Positions 33,358 through 45,592 of a DNA stretch of 64,000 nucleotides are shown piece after piece (the stretch's first letter is position 1; the number at the start of each line of letters is the position of its first letter). Below the pieces are notes generated by a model. That model was not told where the DNA came from. It did no database searches and saw only the letters and a list, made by a program, of their open reading frames with translations. Position numbers and translations under genes: made by a program. The stretch comes from Eutypa lata (Eukaryota; Ascomycota; Sordariomycetes; Xylariales; Diatrypaceae): positions 806,001 through 870,000 of the forward strand of contig JAKULF010000012.1 of assembly GCA_022661535.1 (NCBI GenBank), given 5' to 3'.

Positions 33358-35553
33358 TCAAATATCATCAGCACAGGCCTCAGCCGATGCCTGCTCCGGT
33401 TCCCTCGGTCGATACCACGCTGCTGCTGCTGCTACAACATCCGAGTCGTTCGTACTGCTTATAGGATGCACGTGACCATGACTACCACCACCACCACCAA
33501 CAGTACTGCTACTCCCAAGTCCCCCGAGCGGTCCAAACGTCGTCGGGTGGTAATCCCCGCCGCTATTCGTATCGTGCATCATCATGTTCAAGATGTATGG
33601 TGGTGATGGTCGTCTTTTGCTGTTGGTAGGATTATATCCTCCCTGTCCCGCTGGTAAACTTGTTGCTGTTGCCGTTGATGTTGGTATTGTTGTTGTTGTT
33701 GGAGGAGGAGGAGGATGGGGATGGTTGCTGTATTCTTCTCCTACCCCCACCCCCCTTCCAGGTCGGAGTCCTGGTAGGCTTGTTGGTAATGTCGATGATG
33801 ATGATGATAACGATGCCCCTCCGCTACCCTCTCCGCCATTTGTTGTTGTATGAAGAGGAGGTGCGGTGGTGGGGATATTGGGGAGAGAGGAGGAAAGAGG
33901 TGAAGCAGTAGAAGGATGGTGAGGGTGAAGGTGAGGGTAAGGGGTATGTGGACTGGTGTGCCAACTGGCTGCGGTATGTGGAGGAGGAGGCGGATAGCTA
34001 GAAGAACAAGAAGAAGCGGCAGGGTGGTTGAGTGGATAGCCGTGAGAGTAATTTGGGGCGGACGAAAACGTGTCTCCGCCACCGCCGCCGCCTCCACCGC
34101 CAACGCCAGGCGCAGGTCCAGTAGGAGGAGGAGGTACACTGGCAGAATACCCTCCATACCCATGTCCATATCCATGTCCATATCCATACCCAGGCATAGA
34201 CATAGGTACAGGCATAGAACCCGAGCCTCTCTTCGGCATCCCATTCATGCCATTATTTCCCCCCATACCACCACCCATCATCCCACCACTACCACCACCA
34301 CTACCAAGCCCGAAAACAGGCCCGAAAACAGAACCAGAACCAGTACCAGGAACAGAAACAGAAACAGGAACAGGAACAGGCACACCAACGTGATGATGGT
34401 GATGACTCAAGACCAAAACCCGAATGACGGGCTCGGGCTGCCAGTCCATCTCCTCGCCCGCGTCGGGCCCCACCCCGACCGCCACGCTCCAGTCCAGCAG
34501 CCGCCGCGCCGTCCGCTCCAGCTGCGCCACCGTCCAGTCCCGGAACTTGGCGTTGAGGCGGCGCGTCGTCCGACATTCTGTGCAGCTGCTGCTACCGCTG
34601 TGACCACCACTACTGCTGCTGTTGCTGCTGCTCTTGAAACTACTGTTGCTGTTTTTGATGTTGTTTCGATGATGATGACGACGGCTGGTCTTCTTGTTGT
34701 TCTTGTTCTTGTTGTGGTGTTGGTGGTTGTGCGGATGGCGGCTGTGATGGTGGTGGTGGTTGTTGTTGTTGAAGATGGAAGAAGAAGGGAATGAAGACGC
34801 GAGTGCCGGTTGTGTGCGAGATGATGATGGTGGCGTCGGTAGGAAGTGTGGGCGTGGTTGTGCTGTGGGTGCCGATGCGACGACAAAGGGATTATACCCC
34901 ATCCCCATCCCCATCCCCGTTACTTGCGACGGTGTGTCTGGGAGCGCGAGCGTGTCCGAGGATGATGAGGTCGAACTCGAAGTTACAGACGAAGAATCTT
35001 CATCTTCATCATCATCATCACTACCATCATCATCGTCGTCGTCGTCGTCCCCGTCATCATCATCGGGAAACCCCCGCTTCTTCTTCTTCCTACTACTATT
35101 ACTATGATTATTCTGCCGCTGTTGTTGACGTCCCCTTCCACCCCTATTCTGCCTTGCTTGTCGACGGCGCTGCGCTCTGGTCGTTTGTGGTGGTTGTTGT
35201 TGTGGCTGTGGCTGTGGTGTCTTGAAGGGGTTGAAATTTCGCGACCCTGTTGCTGCTGCTGGTGTCCAGGGTGCGTTATTGTTGTTATTGTTGTTGCTGG
35301 CGCCGAAACGCGCCGAAGTATTCCTCCTGTTTCCGCGGTTCGCCTGGGACTTCTGGTGGGATCTCTGCTTTCTTGATTCGTGTTGCTGCTGCTGCTGCTG
35401 CTGCTGGTGGTGGCGGTGCTTTCGTTGGCTATGCGGTTGGTGGTCGTCTACGTCTCGCATGAGGCAGTCGTCATCGCGATCAAGGTTCTGATGTTGTTGT
35501 TGAGTCCAGTTATTGTTGTTGTTACTGCCCCTTTTTCCTCTTCTCCTTCCCAT
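33358..35553 (-). CDS. Extreme low-complexity protein with one ordered Cys/Arg/Trp island (731 aa)
   Basis: A single uninterrupted frame of 731 codons. Homopolymer runs dominate: Asn (residues about 11-15 and 87-93), Gln (8), Asp/Glu (about 160-185), His (5), Ser, Gly (9) and Pro, mostly coded by near-pure trinucleotide repeats. Only about residues 324-383 look ordered. This stretch starts CTECRTTRRLNAKFRDWTVA, continues with an amphipathic helix (LERTARRLLDWSV) and ends with a hydrophobic strand (VIRVLVLS). It is also the only part with non-repetitive, GC-ending codons. No signal peptide or membrane helix. The Gln/Asn-rich composition resembles prion-like regions of RNA-binding or transcription factors. 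No family recognised. Frames overlapping it on the plus strand are shadows of the repeats. Confidence 0.75.
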   Translation of the reverse strand: MGRRRGKRGSNNNNNWTQQQHQNLDRDDDCLMRDVDDHQPHSQRKHRHHQQQQQQQQHESRKQRSHQKSQANRGNRRNTSARFGASNNNNNNNAPWTPAAATGSRNFNPFKTPQPQPQQQPPQTTRAQRRRQARQNRGGRGRQQQRQNNHSNSSRKKKKRGFPDDDDGDDDDDDDDGSDDDDEDEDSSSVTSSSTSSSSDTLALPDTPSQVTGMGMGMGYNPFVVASAPTAQPRPHFLPTPPSSSRTQPALASSFPSSSIFNNNNHHHHHSRHPHNHQHHNKNKNNKKTSRRHHHRNNIKNSNSSFKSSSNSSSSGGHSGSSSCTECRTTRRLNAKFRDWTVAQLERTARRLLDWSVAVGVGPDAGEEMDWQPEPVIRVLVLSHHHHHVGVPVPVPVSVSVPGTGSGSVFGPVFGLGSGGGSGGMMGGGMGGNNGMNGMPKRGSGSMPVPMSMPGYGYGHGYGHGYGGYSASVPPPPTGPAPGVGGGGGGGGGDTFSSAPNYSHGYPLNHPAASSCSSSYPPPPPHTAASWHTSPHTPYPHLHPHHPSTASPLSSSLPNIPTTAPPLHTTTNGGEGSGGASLSSSSSTLPTSLPGLRPGRGVGVGEEYSNHPHPPPPPTTTTIPTSTATATSLPAGQGGYNPTNSKRRPSPPYILNMMMHDTNSGGDYHPTTFGPLGGLGSSSTVGGGGGSHGHVHPISSTNDSDVVAAAAAWYRPREPEQASAEACADDI

Positions 35554-38500
35554 ATCGGAGTTGAATAACTGGAGTTCAACTTGTTCTGCTCGTCCCCTGT
35601 GTCTTGCTTTAGACGAATGGATTATGACCTTTCCCCCCCCCCTTTCTCTTGTCCAAAGAGCAGGTGTGCGTGATGTTGGCTAGGATCCCTCAGGTATAGT
35701 CTACTCGCTCATCCAAAAAAGAGAGTCTCTCGCACAATCAGTTACACGTAGATCGTAGCGCAAAAGATCTAGCCAGCATGCTCAGGGACGTCCTCAGTAG
35801 ATCAGGAGTATAAGAGGCAAGTCAGATTGTCAAAAACCAAAATATAACATTAGTGTTTAGTGTCTCCATCAACAGCAAGAGAAGGCATTGTCACTTTTTC
35901 TTCTTAAAGCCCCTTTCTTCGTCATGAACATTCGCTATGAGATGGGGGAACGGGGGGGGACCATTGTGAAAGGGATGATTCACCTTATCTACTCTTTTCC
36001 TTTGGGTGTATTATTATGAGACCGGCATGGGCGGCATAGGTGGGTCGGTGATGGATTATATCCATCGAACAAAGGTCCGGGGAAACCTACTTAGTTCCCA
36101 GGCAACGGGCGCTCTATTCCAATCTCTCCCCTTTCCCTCCTCTCTCCTCCCCCTAACCTTCCTTTCCCGCGCGTTTCAGCCGTCTAGTAAAAGGAGCAAT
36201 CGAGTGTAAGGGTTCTGAGGGAGCATCATTGCGGTGGCCGCCGCTGCTGATGGATCCAGAATCCGGAAGACTTCTGGAAACCGGTCTTATCGAAATCCGG
36301 GAGACAAAGCCGGCTAACGTCAAGAGACATGCGTCTGTTCGTATGCAGTGAACATGATGAATGGGGCCCTAATTATAGAGAGCTTATGCGGAGATGAGAC
36401 ACGGTTTGGGGGGATATCTGGATAACTGAGTTACCTACATATGCAAGTCATGACGCCTGTTTTGCAGCAGCCTTTGTTGAGGATACCGCCGGCCCTTATC
36501 CCCGCGGAACACAAATTGGTAGCCCCAGGGGGAATAGCCAGGTACAGGATCATATCTGCAGATTGCAAGCGGTTGAAGTGCTAATTAAGTATGTATCATT
36601 CAACTTACCTACTAAATACTTACTAATATAGTATCATAGAGTAGTTGAAGTGCTTTGATCTCGGCACTAATCGTCTTGCTGCTGGCTTGGCACGACAAAG
36701 AAAAAGGGGTTGAGACTGCGAAAAGGGGCAGAGTACTTAGGTCATCTGAGGAAGTAACAACACCAAAACCAATATCTTGCACTATTGTAAAAGACTACTC
36801 AGTTTTGACCACCGTCTATTCCCGCAAGGTATCAATTACTATAGTCTCCTGTTTCAAACTTCCAGACTGACCAGCGACTGACCAGTACACACAGGCATCT
36901 CGCCAGTCTTCAACTTTACCGCTTTTACACTTAGAACACCGACAACCTAGAAGAAAAGGTTGAACTAGATTGGCTTGTGATGAAGATCACTCTATTGCCG
37001 GCGCGTAGCTCCACGGCCTAGTTCACGCATTGAAAACACAAATCATACAATTTCGGATGTCTTGGTTATGGAATGGATAGGGCAGGTGCCGAACGAAAGT
37101 GTCTCCTTATTTGCAGCGACAGAGTATAACTAAAAAGAGGCAGGAAAATAGCAAGAGTGAGAGCATGTACTTCATCTAATGGAAACGCCATTCAAATGCC
37201 CACCTTTATAGCAGAATTAATCGTAGCGACTTCCTCGCGACGCCGATTATCGATGCAGGTGAGCCTTTAGACGCGCGAATCTTGCATCAAGATGAGTCGG
37301 CGTCTTCCACAATACATGGTTTTATGAGTGCTTATCATGTTTTGTGATCTACAGCTACCACTTTGGCCCTTGTGTGTAGTAGGGTGCACCAATTCGGATG
37401 CTGGATGAACTAGGTGTTAGAGTTGACGCCTAGGTGCGAAAACTGCGCAGTACGAGCATGCTGATTGCTCTAGATGATCACGATGCTTTGTATTCTATAG
37501 GCGGTTTTGGCTTCAAGGCTTGGAAGACATGGACTAGAGCAGGAAATAATGGTTGGTGGCTAGAAAATAACAACCTAGGTACTTACTTACCTAGCCATGT
37601 AAGTATGTAGAGTGTATCTGGCGTCATCCGGGAGATGTGACCAGTGCTACCAACTGATGGTTATCTCTGTGTTGGTGTGATCTGAGAACTTTGTGTATTT
37701 GACGTACTTCCTACATAGATTCAGGGGAGCTATACTGATGCCGGTAAGAACGTAGTGTGGGATAGTTGCGTCATAGAAACATCACGGGCTGGTCACTAGC
37801 AACGGTTGGCTCATGCCAACTAGTTTGAATCGGTGAAATACGCCCTAGAGATTCAATCCTAATGCCTACCCATCTACTGCGAGCGCAACAATGAGAGGCT
37901 TGGTGCTTAACGAAATAGACAAAGCTAGCGAATACCTAGAAAATTCACCAATCAGGGCAACGGACTCGAATTGGAATCACGAATAGGAAATTGTCAGCAA
38001 GAAGCAGAGGGAAATGTCATGTCTAGGACCTAGCGATTGGTCGTCTTGTTTCCATGTCATTAGAGTTGCCCTAGATAAATATGAAAGAATCGATACGTAC
38101 TTATTGTAGGCTCAGGGGCGAGGCACAATCATGACTGAAGTATCCAATAACTACACCTATCTCCCGATAGGATAAAAATTAGTTCTCTTTATGCGCGTTG
38201 GGAAGGTTAGCTCTCGCAGTTTACATGCGGAGGGCGTTAGACACGCAGCTGTCACCTCCAACGGATACGCATTTACTTACTCACTCAGTCGCAGCGCACG
38301 ATGATAGTATTTCGATCGGCAGCTCTTCACACTTACGTCCTCTCCACAAGAAAACTACCAATCATCCTGTTAGCAGAGTTGTAGTTTAGTTTACGATCTG
38401 TATCGGGTCCGAGACAAGTCGGTAGTCAAGCCACTGATCTGACGCGTTAGAAATCTAATCTGCAATAAGCATTCGACTTATGATATCGATTCCACGTTAG

Positions 38501-39495
38501 ATAAGCCGTATCTATTGTTAGACTACAGAAGAAAATGTCTGCAAGCCATTGTTTCCAAGATATCGGTGTGATAAAACTAGCATCCCGTCGCATAGCTTCC
38601 TTGAAGCGGCGTGTCCCCTTTGTAAGAATATGGATCATGCATCCGTGGCGTCCAGTACAATGCACCAGAAAGATATGTTCCTTAGTAAGTCCGTAAGTAC
38701 GTGAGTATGCAGTCAGATTATCGGCACTAGCCACCAAATAAAATAAAATAAAAAGAATAAGGTAACGTGAGATTATGACAGCAGCTACTGGCTGTTTCCA
38801 AACGTGAGAGCATTGGTTTATGAAAAGGGAGGAGAACGTTTCAAGATGGAAAAGATTCTCGTGAATCGTTAGACAAGCGCCGAAACCGGCTCACAAGAGC
38901 GTATACATTGAGCAAATGAAATTGATGTTTCACACCCCGCGGTCAGCGACAGCCATATCCTGTGATATACGGTTGATAAGGTGCCGCGAGCAAACTTGAG
39001 GGAAGACGAAAGCTTATATCTAATACGTCATTTCCGAGTCTGTTGATTATTATTGAGCAATGTAACTGTGTAACTACAATGAGCCACCACCCTCTTAGGC
39101 ATCTGATGAGTTTCCGTCGTTAGAGGAGATCATTGTCAAACTACAACTTGAGCAGAGGCTCGTGAGTCGGGGCTAGTCTAGAGACCTATGATGAGCACCT
39201 CCTGCTAGATTGCCGTTTCCGGAATAAGGAAAACGTGATACGAGTGAAGATTTTATCGAACAGTCTCAGTCAAACGTCCAAGATATGATAACTAGTAGCA
39301 CAGCAGGAACCACGGGTATTAAATGTACGTAGGAATACCCAGGCTGCCTCCTCGTGCATGCATGCTCTACGAGATAAGGGAAATTCGAAGGCGGCTTAGG
39401 ATGAGACAAAGCAGAACATTGTCACACTTTTTTAAAAACGAACGAACCATTGGGGCCCCAGAACTGTGCACTCAACCTGAAAGTGCATATCACAG

Positions 39496-39520
39496 TCAGG
39501 TCAGGTCGGGTCGGGTCGGG
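39496..39520. repeat. (GTCAG)2(GTCGG)3 pentanucleotide repeat
   Basis: Two GTCAG units followed by three GTCGG units. The single A-to-G switch part-way suggests a point change that then spread by slippage. Confidence 0.85.
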
Positions 39521-40940
39521 TTGTGTCCCTAGTCAACACCTGCATGAAGATGGCAATAGACGACGACAGCCTACACTACAGATAAGCTAATAAGAAACTG
39601 CAATTTTCTAAAACAAAGGCGACTCGGAGAAGAATGAATGAACAAAGGAGGTCTATCGGAGTGGCTGAGTGGGTAGCTCTTAAAATGCCTAAGTACCTAG
39701 GTAGTTAGTAGATGCGGAGAAGAGTCGCGGGGAGTCGCGTGTCGTCGGCCGGCACCCGGACTACTACTACTTACTACTAGGACCTACATACCTACGGGGA
39801 CAGGGGTGGTTCTCAGTTCACAAACTGGGGGGACAAGCTTTCACCCCGGATATGTAAGTGCCTGCCTACTACTCTGCTACTACACAATAGGTTAATTCTC
39901 CGATAGTTTGGCATGTATCAAATCAATAGTTAAGTTTTTTTCACCTTAAAGCACAATACATACTACATACTACATACGTACATACCTAGCTCAGTCGAGA
40001 ACGCAATTCTAACTATTCAATACTCTTAGACATGAGTTATTGGTCTCTGTGTCAGTCAGCACCATAAATAGCGCAGCTTCCAGCGGATGGCGCAACTGCT
40101 TAGGCGCGTTGTCAGAATGTTGAGCACATCATTAAATGGGCGTCGTACTTACAGAGGATTAGACGTGCCGCAGTGGCATGCTCTCATACAGACTCGCCGC
40201 TCACGTAATTCGCCAACTGCATAATATACATATGTATGATGTGCTCACGGAATACATATGTACCTACATAAGTACGTATGTAGGGTAGATTGACTGACAG
40301 ACAGACTTGACTTGCACAGACTAAAAGTAGTTATCGCCTAGAATACCTAGATAGGAAAACAAGGAGTGCTTCTGTGCTTCGTACGCACTACAATAGAAGC
40401 TAGTTAAGAGGTCAATGCGGAGGAGTTGGAGATGAAAATACATATTTCCCCCTCCATCATCATCACCACGTTCCAAGGTTTCACTTCATTACATTACATA
40501 CGTATATATGTAGTCAGATACATACATATGTAGTTTCCTTCTATGTAGTGTCTGCGTCTCTCTTAGTCATTTCCATCTCCGTTTCTGAATGGGGATAGGC
40601 TCTCGTCGCATCAAAATGGCTGATCTCATGCCCTACCAGCCAGACCAGCCTATGTACTTACTTGCCGAGCAATCTCAGTTCCACATTGAACGATGAGATC
40701 GGGCTCTCTCGTGTGGCTACAAGTGCTTACGTTGCTAACTGCATCTAGTAAGTATCATGTCTATGCTTTCGCTCTGACGGCCCCCCGTGTAACGAGGTGA
40801 CCAAGGACCTGGTCAGCACATATATCATCCTTGATCCATGTACTACCTACCTTGTGGTTGGTACAATGCACACGCTATAGCATACCCTGCTGCCCTAGGC
40901 CCCGTTTCGTCTTTCACTCCTACATACGCACGTTAGTCAT

Positions 40941-40962
40941 AGTTAGTTAGTTAGTTAGTTAG
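40941..40962. repeat. (TTAG)n microsatellite
   Basis: Five tandem TTAG units inside an AGTTAG run, about 600 bp upstream of the GPCR start codon. Confidence 0.9.
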
Positions 40963-41564
40963 CAGGCCTTTTCTTATATACTCCAGCGTAAAGGAGGGAA
41001 AGTTTGGTTGACTCAGCAGCTCCCATGTCTATCTCCTCGGTAGAAAACCCCGAATTGCACATCTAGTCTATGTAGTTAGTAGAACCATAATAAGCTCGAC
41101 TAAGATATGTATAATAGATACACATACGCCCCTAATCCCCAAGTTATCAGTTTTTTTTCGGATTCGTTTCTCTTCCCCCCCTTCGTATGTGTTGTAATCC
41201 GAGTTTAGAGATTTTTATATGTAAACCCGTTCGGAACTGCCGAAGTCGATTTACCAAAGATCACCGTTGCGTGAAGATCCCCTGCAGGCGGATATGTAAA
41301 GCCAATAAAACCACTGTCACTCGTTCCAACAGAATTTCTTGTTTGGTTGACCTTCACTCGCGCTCTTGTTGAACCGAATCGTACAGAGGGTGGTCTGTCG
41401 TCTGTCGAGGATACCGGGCTCCGTGGCGGCACTGTTTCAAGGAATGAATCAAAGCCGAGTGTGAACCCACCTACCGCTAGGACTTCCGGGCTCTTCTTCT
41501 TTAGACGTCCACAACTTCACAGCACTCGTCCTATCTGGCCTCACCTTTCGCCCGAACAAGAGTC

Positions 41565-43153
41565 ATGTCATCAGATGGGATAGAGCCCGGGCATTTCGAT
41601 GCTATCAGCATCATCGAGAGGGTCGGCTCGGCCCTCTCCCTGCTCGGATGCCTGTTTATCATCTTCACCTTCTGCTATTCGGAGGCCTTCCGCAAGCCCA
41701 TCAACCGGCTTGTGTTCTATGCGTCGTTTGGAAACCTGATGACGGTCGTGGGGACGCTCATGGCGAGGACCCATATCGGCAACGTGAACTCCTTCGGGTG
41801 CCAATTCCAAGCTTTCTTGATTCAGATGTGAGCTCTCTTCTTCCTTCCCCTTGAGTATATATCACGAGGAAACTGGGTCGCTAAACTGTGCGCACACAGG
41901 TTCATGCCAGCAGATGCTTACTGGATACTCGCCATGGCCTTTAATGTCTGGCTAACCTTCTACCGCAAATACGATGCCGGGAGGCTTCGAAGTATGGAGA
42001 TTTGGTACCTCTTGATATGCTACGGAATCCCTTTCATCCCCGCGCTTACCTACATCTTCATCGCTACGGAGCAGAGAGGTAGGATGTTCGGGGATGCTAC
42101 CCTATGGTGTTGGGTTACCTCGGAATGGGACATCTTCCGTATTGCCACCTTCTACGGGCCGGTTTGGTAATAAGAAGCCGCTCCCCTAGGAAAGAAAACT
42201 TGTCGTTCCCTTATCGTTGCTAACGGCTTTCTCGCAGGGTCACCATCATCATCACCTTTTTCATATACATCAGAGCAGGGGGGGATATCTACAAAAAGCG
42301 CAAGCTACTGCGCAATTTCAGCAGCAACCACGAACCCAGGCTCACCATCGAGAACCCCTTTTCGCTGAAGACGACGGAAGTGACGATTACCAGCGAAATC
42401 ACCCAGGAAGCGCTCCCATGTCCCATGCCCCCCAACGCCCGCATGCCGTGTCGGAACGTAACCGTCGAGCCCCCTAGCGACGACCCAAACGCAATCTACT
42501 CGGTAAAGATAACATCGGACCCGACCGTCCGTCCAGCAGCAGTAACATCAACAGCAGCAGCAGCGCACGAGAACAACACCGCAACGGCACCCGCCCGACC
42601 AGCAACCCGTAGCGCCACCGAGCAGAAAGGCCAGCAGCAACAACAACAGCGGTCCCGGACGAACGTCGACATCAACAAGGCGGTGTGGTCGTACACGAAG
42701 TGCGCGCTGCTGTTCTTCACGGCCCTGCTCGTGACGTGGATCCCGTCGTCGGCGAACCGCGTCTACAGCGTCATCTACCCGCACCGGATGTCGTGGCCGC
42801 TGGAGTACCTGAGCGCGATCGTGCTGCCGCTGCAGGGGTTCTGGAACACGGTCATCTACGTGTCCACGTCGTGGAGCGCCGTGCAGATGATGTTCGAGGA
42901 TCTCCTCCTGATCCTGTGCGGGGGTGGCGGGGGACGGGGGTCGTCATCGCTAAGGGAAAATAACCGGTCGAGGGCTCCCGGCTTCATCACCGACTTCCAC
43001 CGCGACCGCCGCGTCAAGCGCTCGCGCAAGTACTTCGGCAGCGAGAGCGTCACCGAGCTGGCGGATCCCAGGGGCATGAACTCGAGCTGGAACGGCAGCA
43101 TCGACACGACTTCTCGACAGGCGGCGGGTCAGCCACATCAGGAAGGTCCTTGA
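41565..43153 (+). CDS. cAMP-receptor-like seven-helix GPCR, three exons (481 aa)
   Basis: Model: 41565-41827, 41900-42166, 42238-43153; introns of 72 and 71 bp (GTGAGC...ACACAG, GTAATA...TCGCAG), 1,446 nt. Predicted helices: about 20-42, 48-70, 80-112 (ends with NVWLTFYRKYDA), 122-147, 170-194, 331-352 and 366-388. Short loops, the Cys of FGCQFQ near helix 3, KPINRLVFYASFGNL in helix 2 and TWIPSSANRVYS in helix 6 match the Dicty_CAR/cAMP-receptor-like class of fungal receptors (Neurospora GPR-1 type). These are thought to signal through heterotrimeric G proteins at the plasma membrane; the ligand is unknown in fungi. The third intracellular loop is long (about 195-330) with Ala and Gln runs coded by GCA/CAG repeats. 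The C-tail of about 90 residues is Arg/Ser-rich, a likely phosphorylation target. Start chosen as the first ATG before helix 1. Confidence 0.92.
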
Positions 43154-44857
43154 CTTATGTAGTTATATATAATCGATTTATTTATTGAAATTTACAGTTT
43201 TTTTATATTCACTCTTCACCTCCTGTTCGATCACGCCTGACGTAGCGTGCATGTTCTACACTGATATCTAACCAAAAAGCCTGCTTGATCCTAGCGTGGT
43301 TGAAGGACAAAACTCGTCAACCTGTTGAGGTATTATATTGAATATCTAGACATACAAAATTCAGATATGCTCCCTGCGGCTGGTTGGTTCACAACTACCC
43401 GGTCCCTACTACATAGTACGATAGACCGAAGAAGGCCTTCTCCATAGACACGGCATATGTAGCCTACAGGGTTAGACATTAGAAGGATCGCATACGAATT
43501 CAACATGAAAAATCCTTTTTACCACCTGTCATGTCAGTAATTACGTTGGTCCATTAGCTCTTAAGCCATGCATAAGCCCCTCTCACCAACATTATGGTTC
43601 TCCACGCTTCATTACATTAGATCCATTCGCGTCTTCTAGAGCCAACGTTAATATACGGTCCCTGTAGTTATTATTCGCAAGGGCGGCCAACAACACGGTA
43701 GTTAGGTTGAAACATTCATATGTACTAGCTCTAAGGTGGTGTAAACCATTCACATCAGTATTGTGTGCCATGGTCCTTCTCTGATGACGAGTCTTCTGCT
43801 GGTACGTTTGTTGATCGACTTTCCATATATCCAATATTCCAGTACATACACAGGCGAGTCTCCTGATATCATTCTCAGCTTTTCCCCGATCGGAGCTCAG
43901 TACCACTGATATGTAGGTAAACTATCGTAGAAAACCGCCATTCATGTAAATTACGAAGTAGCCAAGGCGCCCTCGAGCCCTATGATGTTATTATAGGCCA
44001 GGGTCTCATAGTAACATCATGAACTAACTACACGAACTATGCCTTAGGAGTGGACCGGATGTCTTGCCGGCTCATTTCGTAATTCGAGTCAGGGGTTACG
44101 TACGTGGTGGGTACAGGCTGACAGACAGGGGAATCTACTCATCACTGTCCTTTCAGGTTTATTGCGACCAGCCAATAGTCAGAACCATAGTTGGGGGTGA
44201 CCCGGATGGATACACATGCACTTACGTAATTAATAACCTGGGGGATACGTACGTACATATGCAGAGACAACCGATAGTTAACATGGGAACCCCTATCAGC
44301 CCAACAGCCAACTTATCTCCAAATTGTCCGAAACAAAACGCACAGACACTAGCAAGTTCTAGACACCGGGCGATAATATAAGCAAAGCACAGATCGGGTG
44401 ATGCTCCCCCTGTCCCCGAACCCAGCGGAGCGGGCGCAGTCCCAATATGATGTCGCTAACTAATGCAAGTTTCTGGCTCCGCTCTCATTTGCGGGGAAAT
44501 AGCGTGGCCAAGCAGCCAAGAAACATCTAAAACCGACCGGGTCCTCGCCCCTTTCTTTTGTTGGCCGGAGTATACTGACTAACTATCTCTCACACGCCTC
44601 CCTACCTGTTCTGCCCTACAAACATCATCTTTCCATCCCTGCACGTCTTGTGTTGCATGAGTATCAATGCTTGAACGAGTGTCAAGATCTAATCGCCCAA
44701 CAATACGTCATTATCCTCATGCAATTGGAATAACCGTATCGAACCCTCAACCCACCACCACACCCCCCTTCCCCTATTAGTATGGCACCGCAGTGCGGTG
44801 AAGCATAGCAACTACAATGAGAACCAACCCCCAACTCATTGACGCCGACGCCGCAAC
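43154..44857. other. Gene-free interval between convergent genes
   Basis: 3' sides of the GPCR (plus) and the small membrane protein (minus). The frames at 43,592-43,906 (minus) and 44,064-44,381 (plus) have no domain, and neither continues across plausible introns. Nothing else seen. Confidence 0.55.
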
Positions 44858-45592
44858 CTATACCACGATCAGCTGGCAGAGCAGACGGCCCATCCAACCC
44901 CACGTCGTCAGCATCCCCAAGCGGGGCTGCCAGTAGGACAGCCAGTAACCCGCGAATGTTATTCCGGCGCTGGTCAGGTAGCCGTCGTAGATGGGCATCC
45001 TCTTGCTGTACGCCACGGCCCCCATCGCCGACATCATGGCGACGCTGGCGAGGAAGAAGAGCTCCGTCGACATCAGCAGGACCCGGTGGCGGAGGTTCAT
45101 GCCCTCGAGCAGCCCCACCGGGGCCGCGGCCCTGGCCTGCCCGCCCTCCACGATCCGCGGCGTCGACAGGTCGTTCTTCATGGGGCTCCCGCAGAAGCCG
45201 CAGAAGTCCTGGTAGGTGAAGCTCAGGGTGAGGTCGGACAGCCAGCAGGCGGGCCCCAGGTGCATCGGGTGCGTGTCGTCCATGTTGGCCTCGAGGACGC
45301 GCTTGTCCGTGTACGCCGTCGACATGATGTGCCGGCACCTGTGCTGTCGGAATAGAGTCCTCCAGACAAATCCCGTGACACGTTGAGGGAGCGTTATGAT
45401 GAGGTGGGTGACATGAATGAAATGGGCGAGAAATCGGCCGATGGGAGTGTTCAGGAAGGGACGTTGCTGCACGGGCTCCTCTTCGTTCGCAGCTCTGACC
45501 GCATCGGATAAGTTGACGTAATCGGACGAGTCGAGAGCAAATGAAGCGTGGTTGGATGATCGTTGCCTGACGTGATCGGAAGGGGTAGTCAT
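44858..45592 (-). CDS. Small multi-helix membrane protein, function unknown (244 aa)
   Basis: A single-exon frame. Residues 1-45 are polar. A moderately hydrophobic segment at about 53-70 may be an amphipathic or membrane helix. Clear membrane helices lie at about 173-196 (LMSTELFFLASVAMMSAMGA), 204-221 and 226-244, the last at the very C-terminus. Between them is a Cys-containing loop with PACW (Cys 116) and CGFCGSP (Cys 131, 134), possibly metal-binding or a disulphide motif. No family recognised. It is the most downstream of four same-strand genes ending at Ypt7, but the spacing (over 1 kb to the next) argues against shared transcription. Confidence 0.72.
   Translation of the reverse strand: MTTPSDHVRQRSSNHASFALDSSDYVNLSDAVRAANEEEPVQQRPFLNTPIGRFLAHFIHVTHLIITLPQRVTGFVWRTLFRQHRCRHIMSTAYTDKRVLEANMDDTHPMHLGPACWLSDLTLSFTYQDFCGFCGSPMKNDLSTPRIVEGGQARAAAPVGLLEGMNLRHRVLLMSTELFFLASVAMMSAMGAVAYSKRMPIYDGYLTSAGITFAGYWLSYWQPRLGMLTTWGWMGRLLCQLIVV

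Larger units (their letters stand above)
35554..41564. other. 6-kb gene-free interval
   Basis: The largest gene-free stretch of ordinary base composition in the window. No frame above about 100 residues, no recognisable domain, no tRNA-like B box with a matching A box. TAGGTA/TACCTA micro-repeats are frequent, especially 39.6-41.0 kb. The first 650 bp are upstream of the low-complexity gene, the last several hundred upstream of the GPCR. A decayed element or noncoding RNA cannot be excluded by eye. Confidence 0.5.

Noticed and set aside
33584..34886. Several plus- and minus-strand frames of 90-292 codons inside the low-complexity gene
   Set aside because: They are frame shadows of trinucleotide repeats and have no non-repetitive segment.
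44682..45338. 218-codon minus-strand frame overlapping the small membrane protein
   Set aside because: Shifted frame of the same strand. The His/Pro/Gly/Arg-rich product lacks the membrane helices seen in the main frame.
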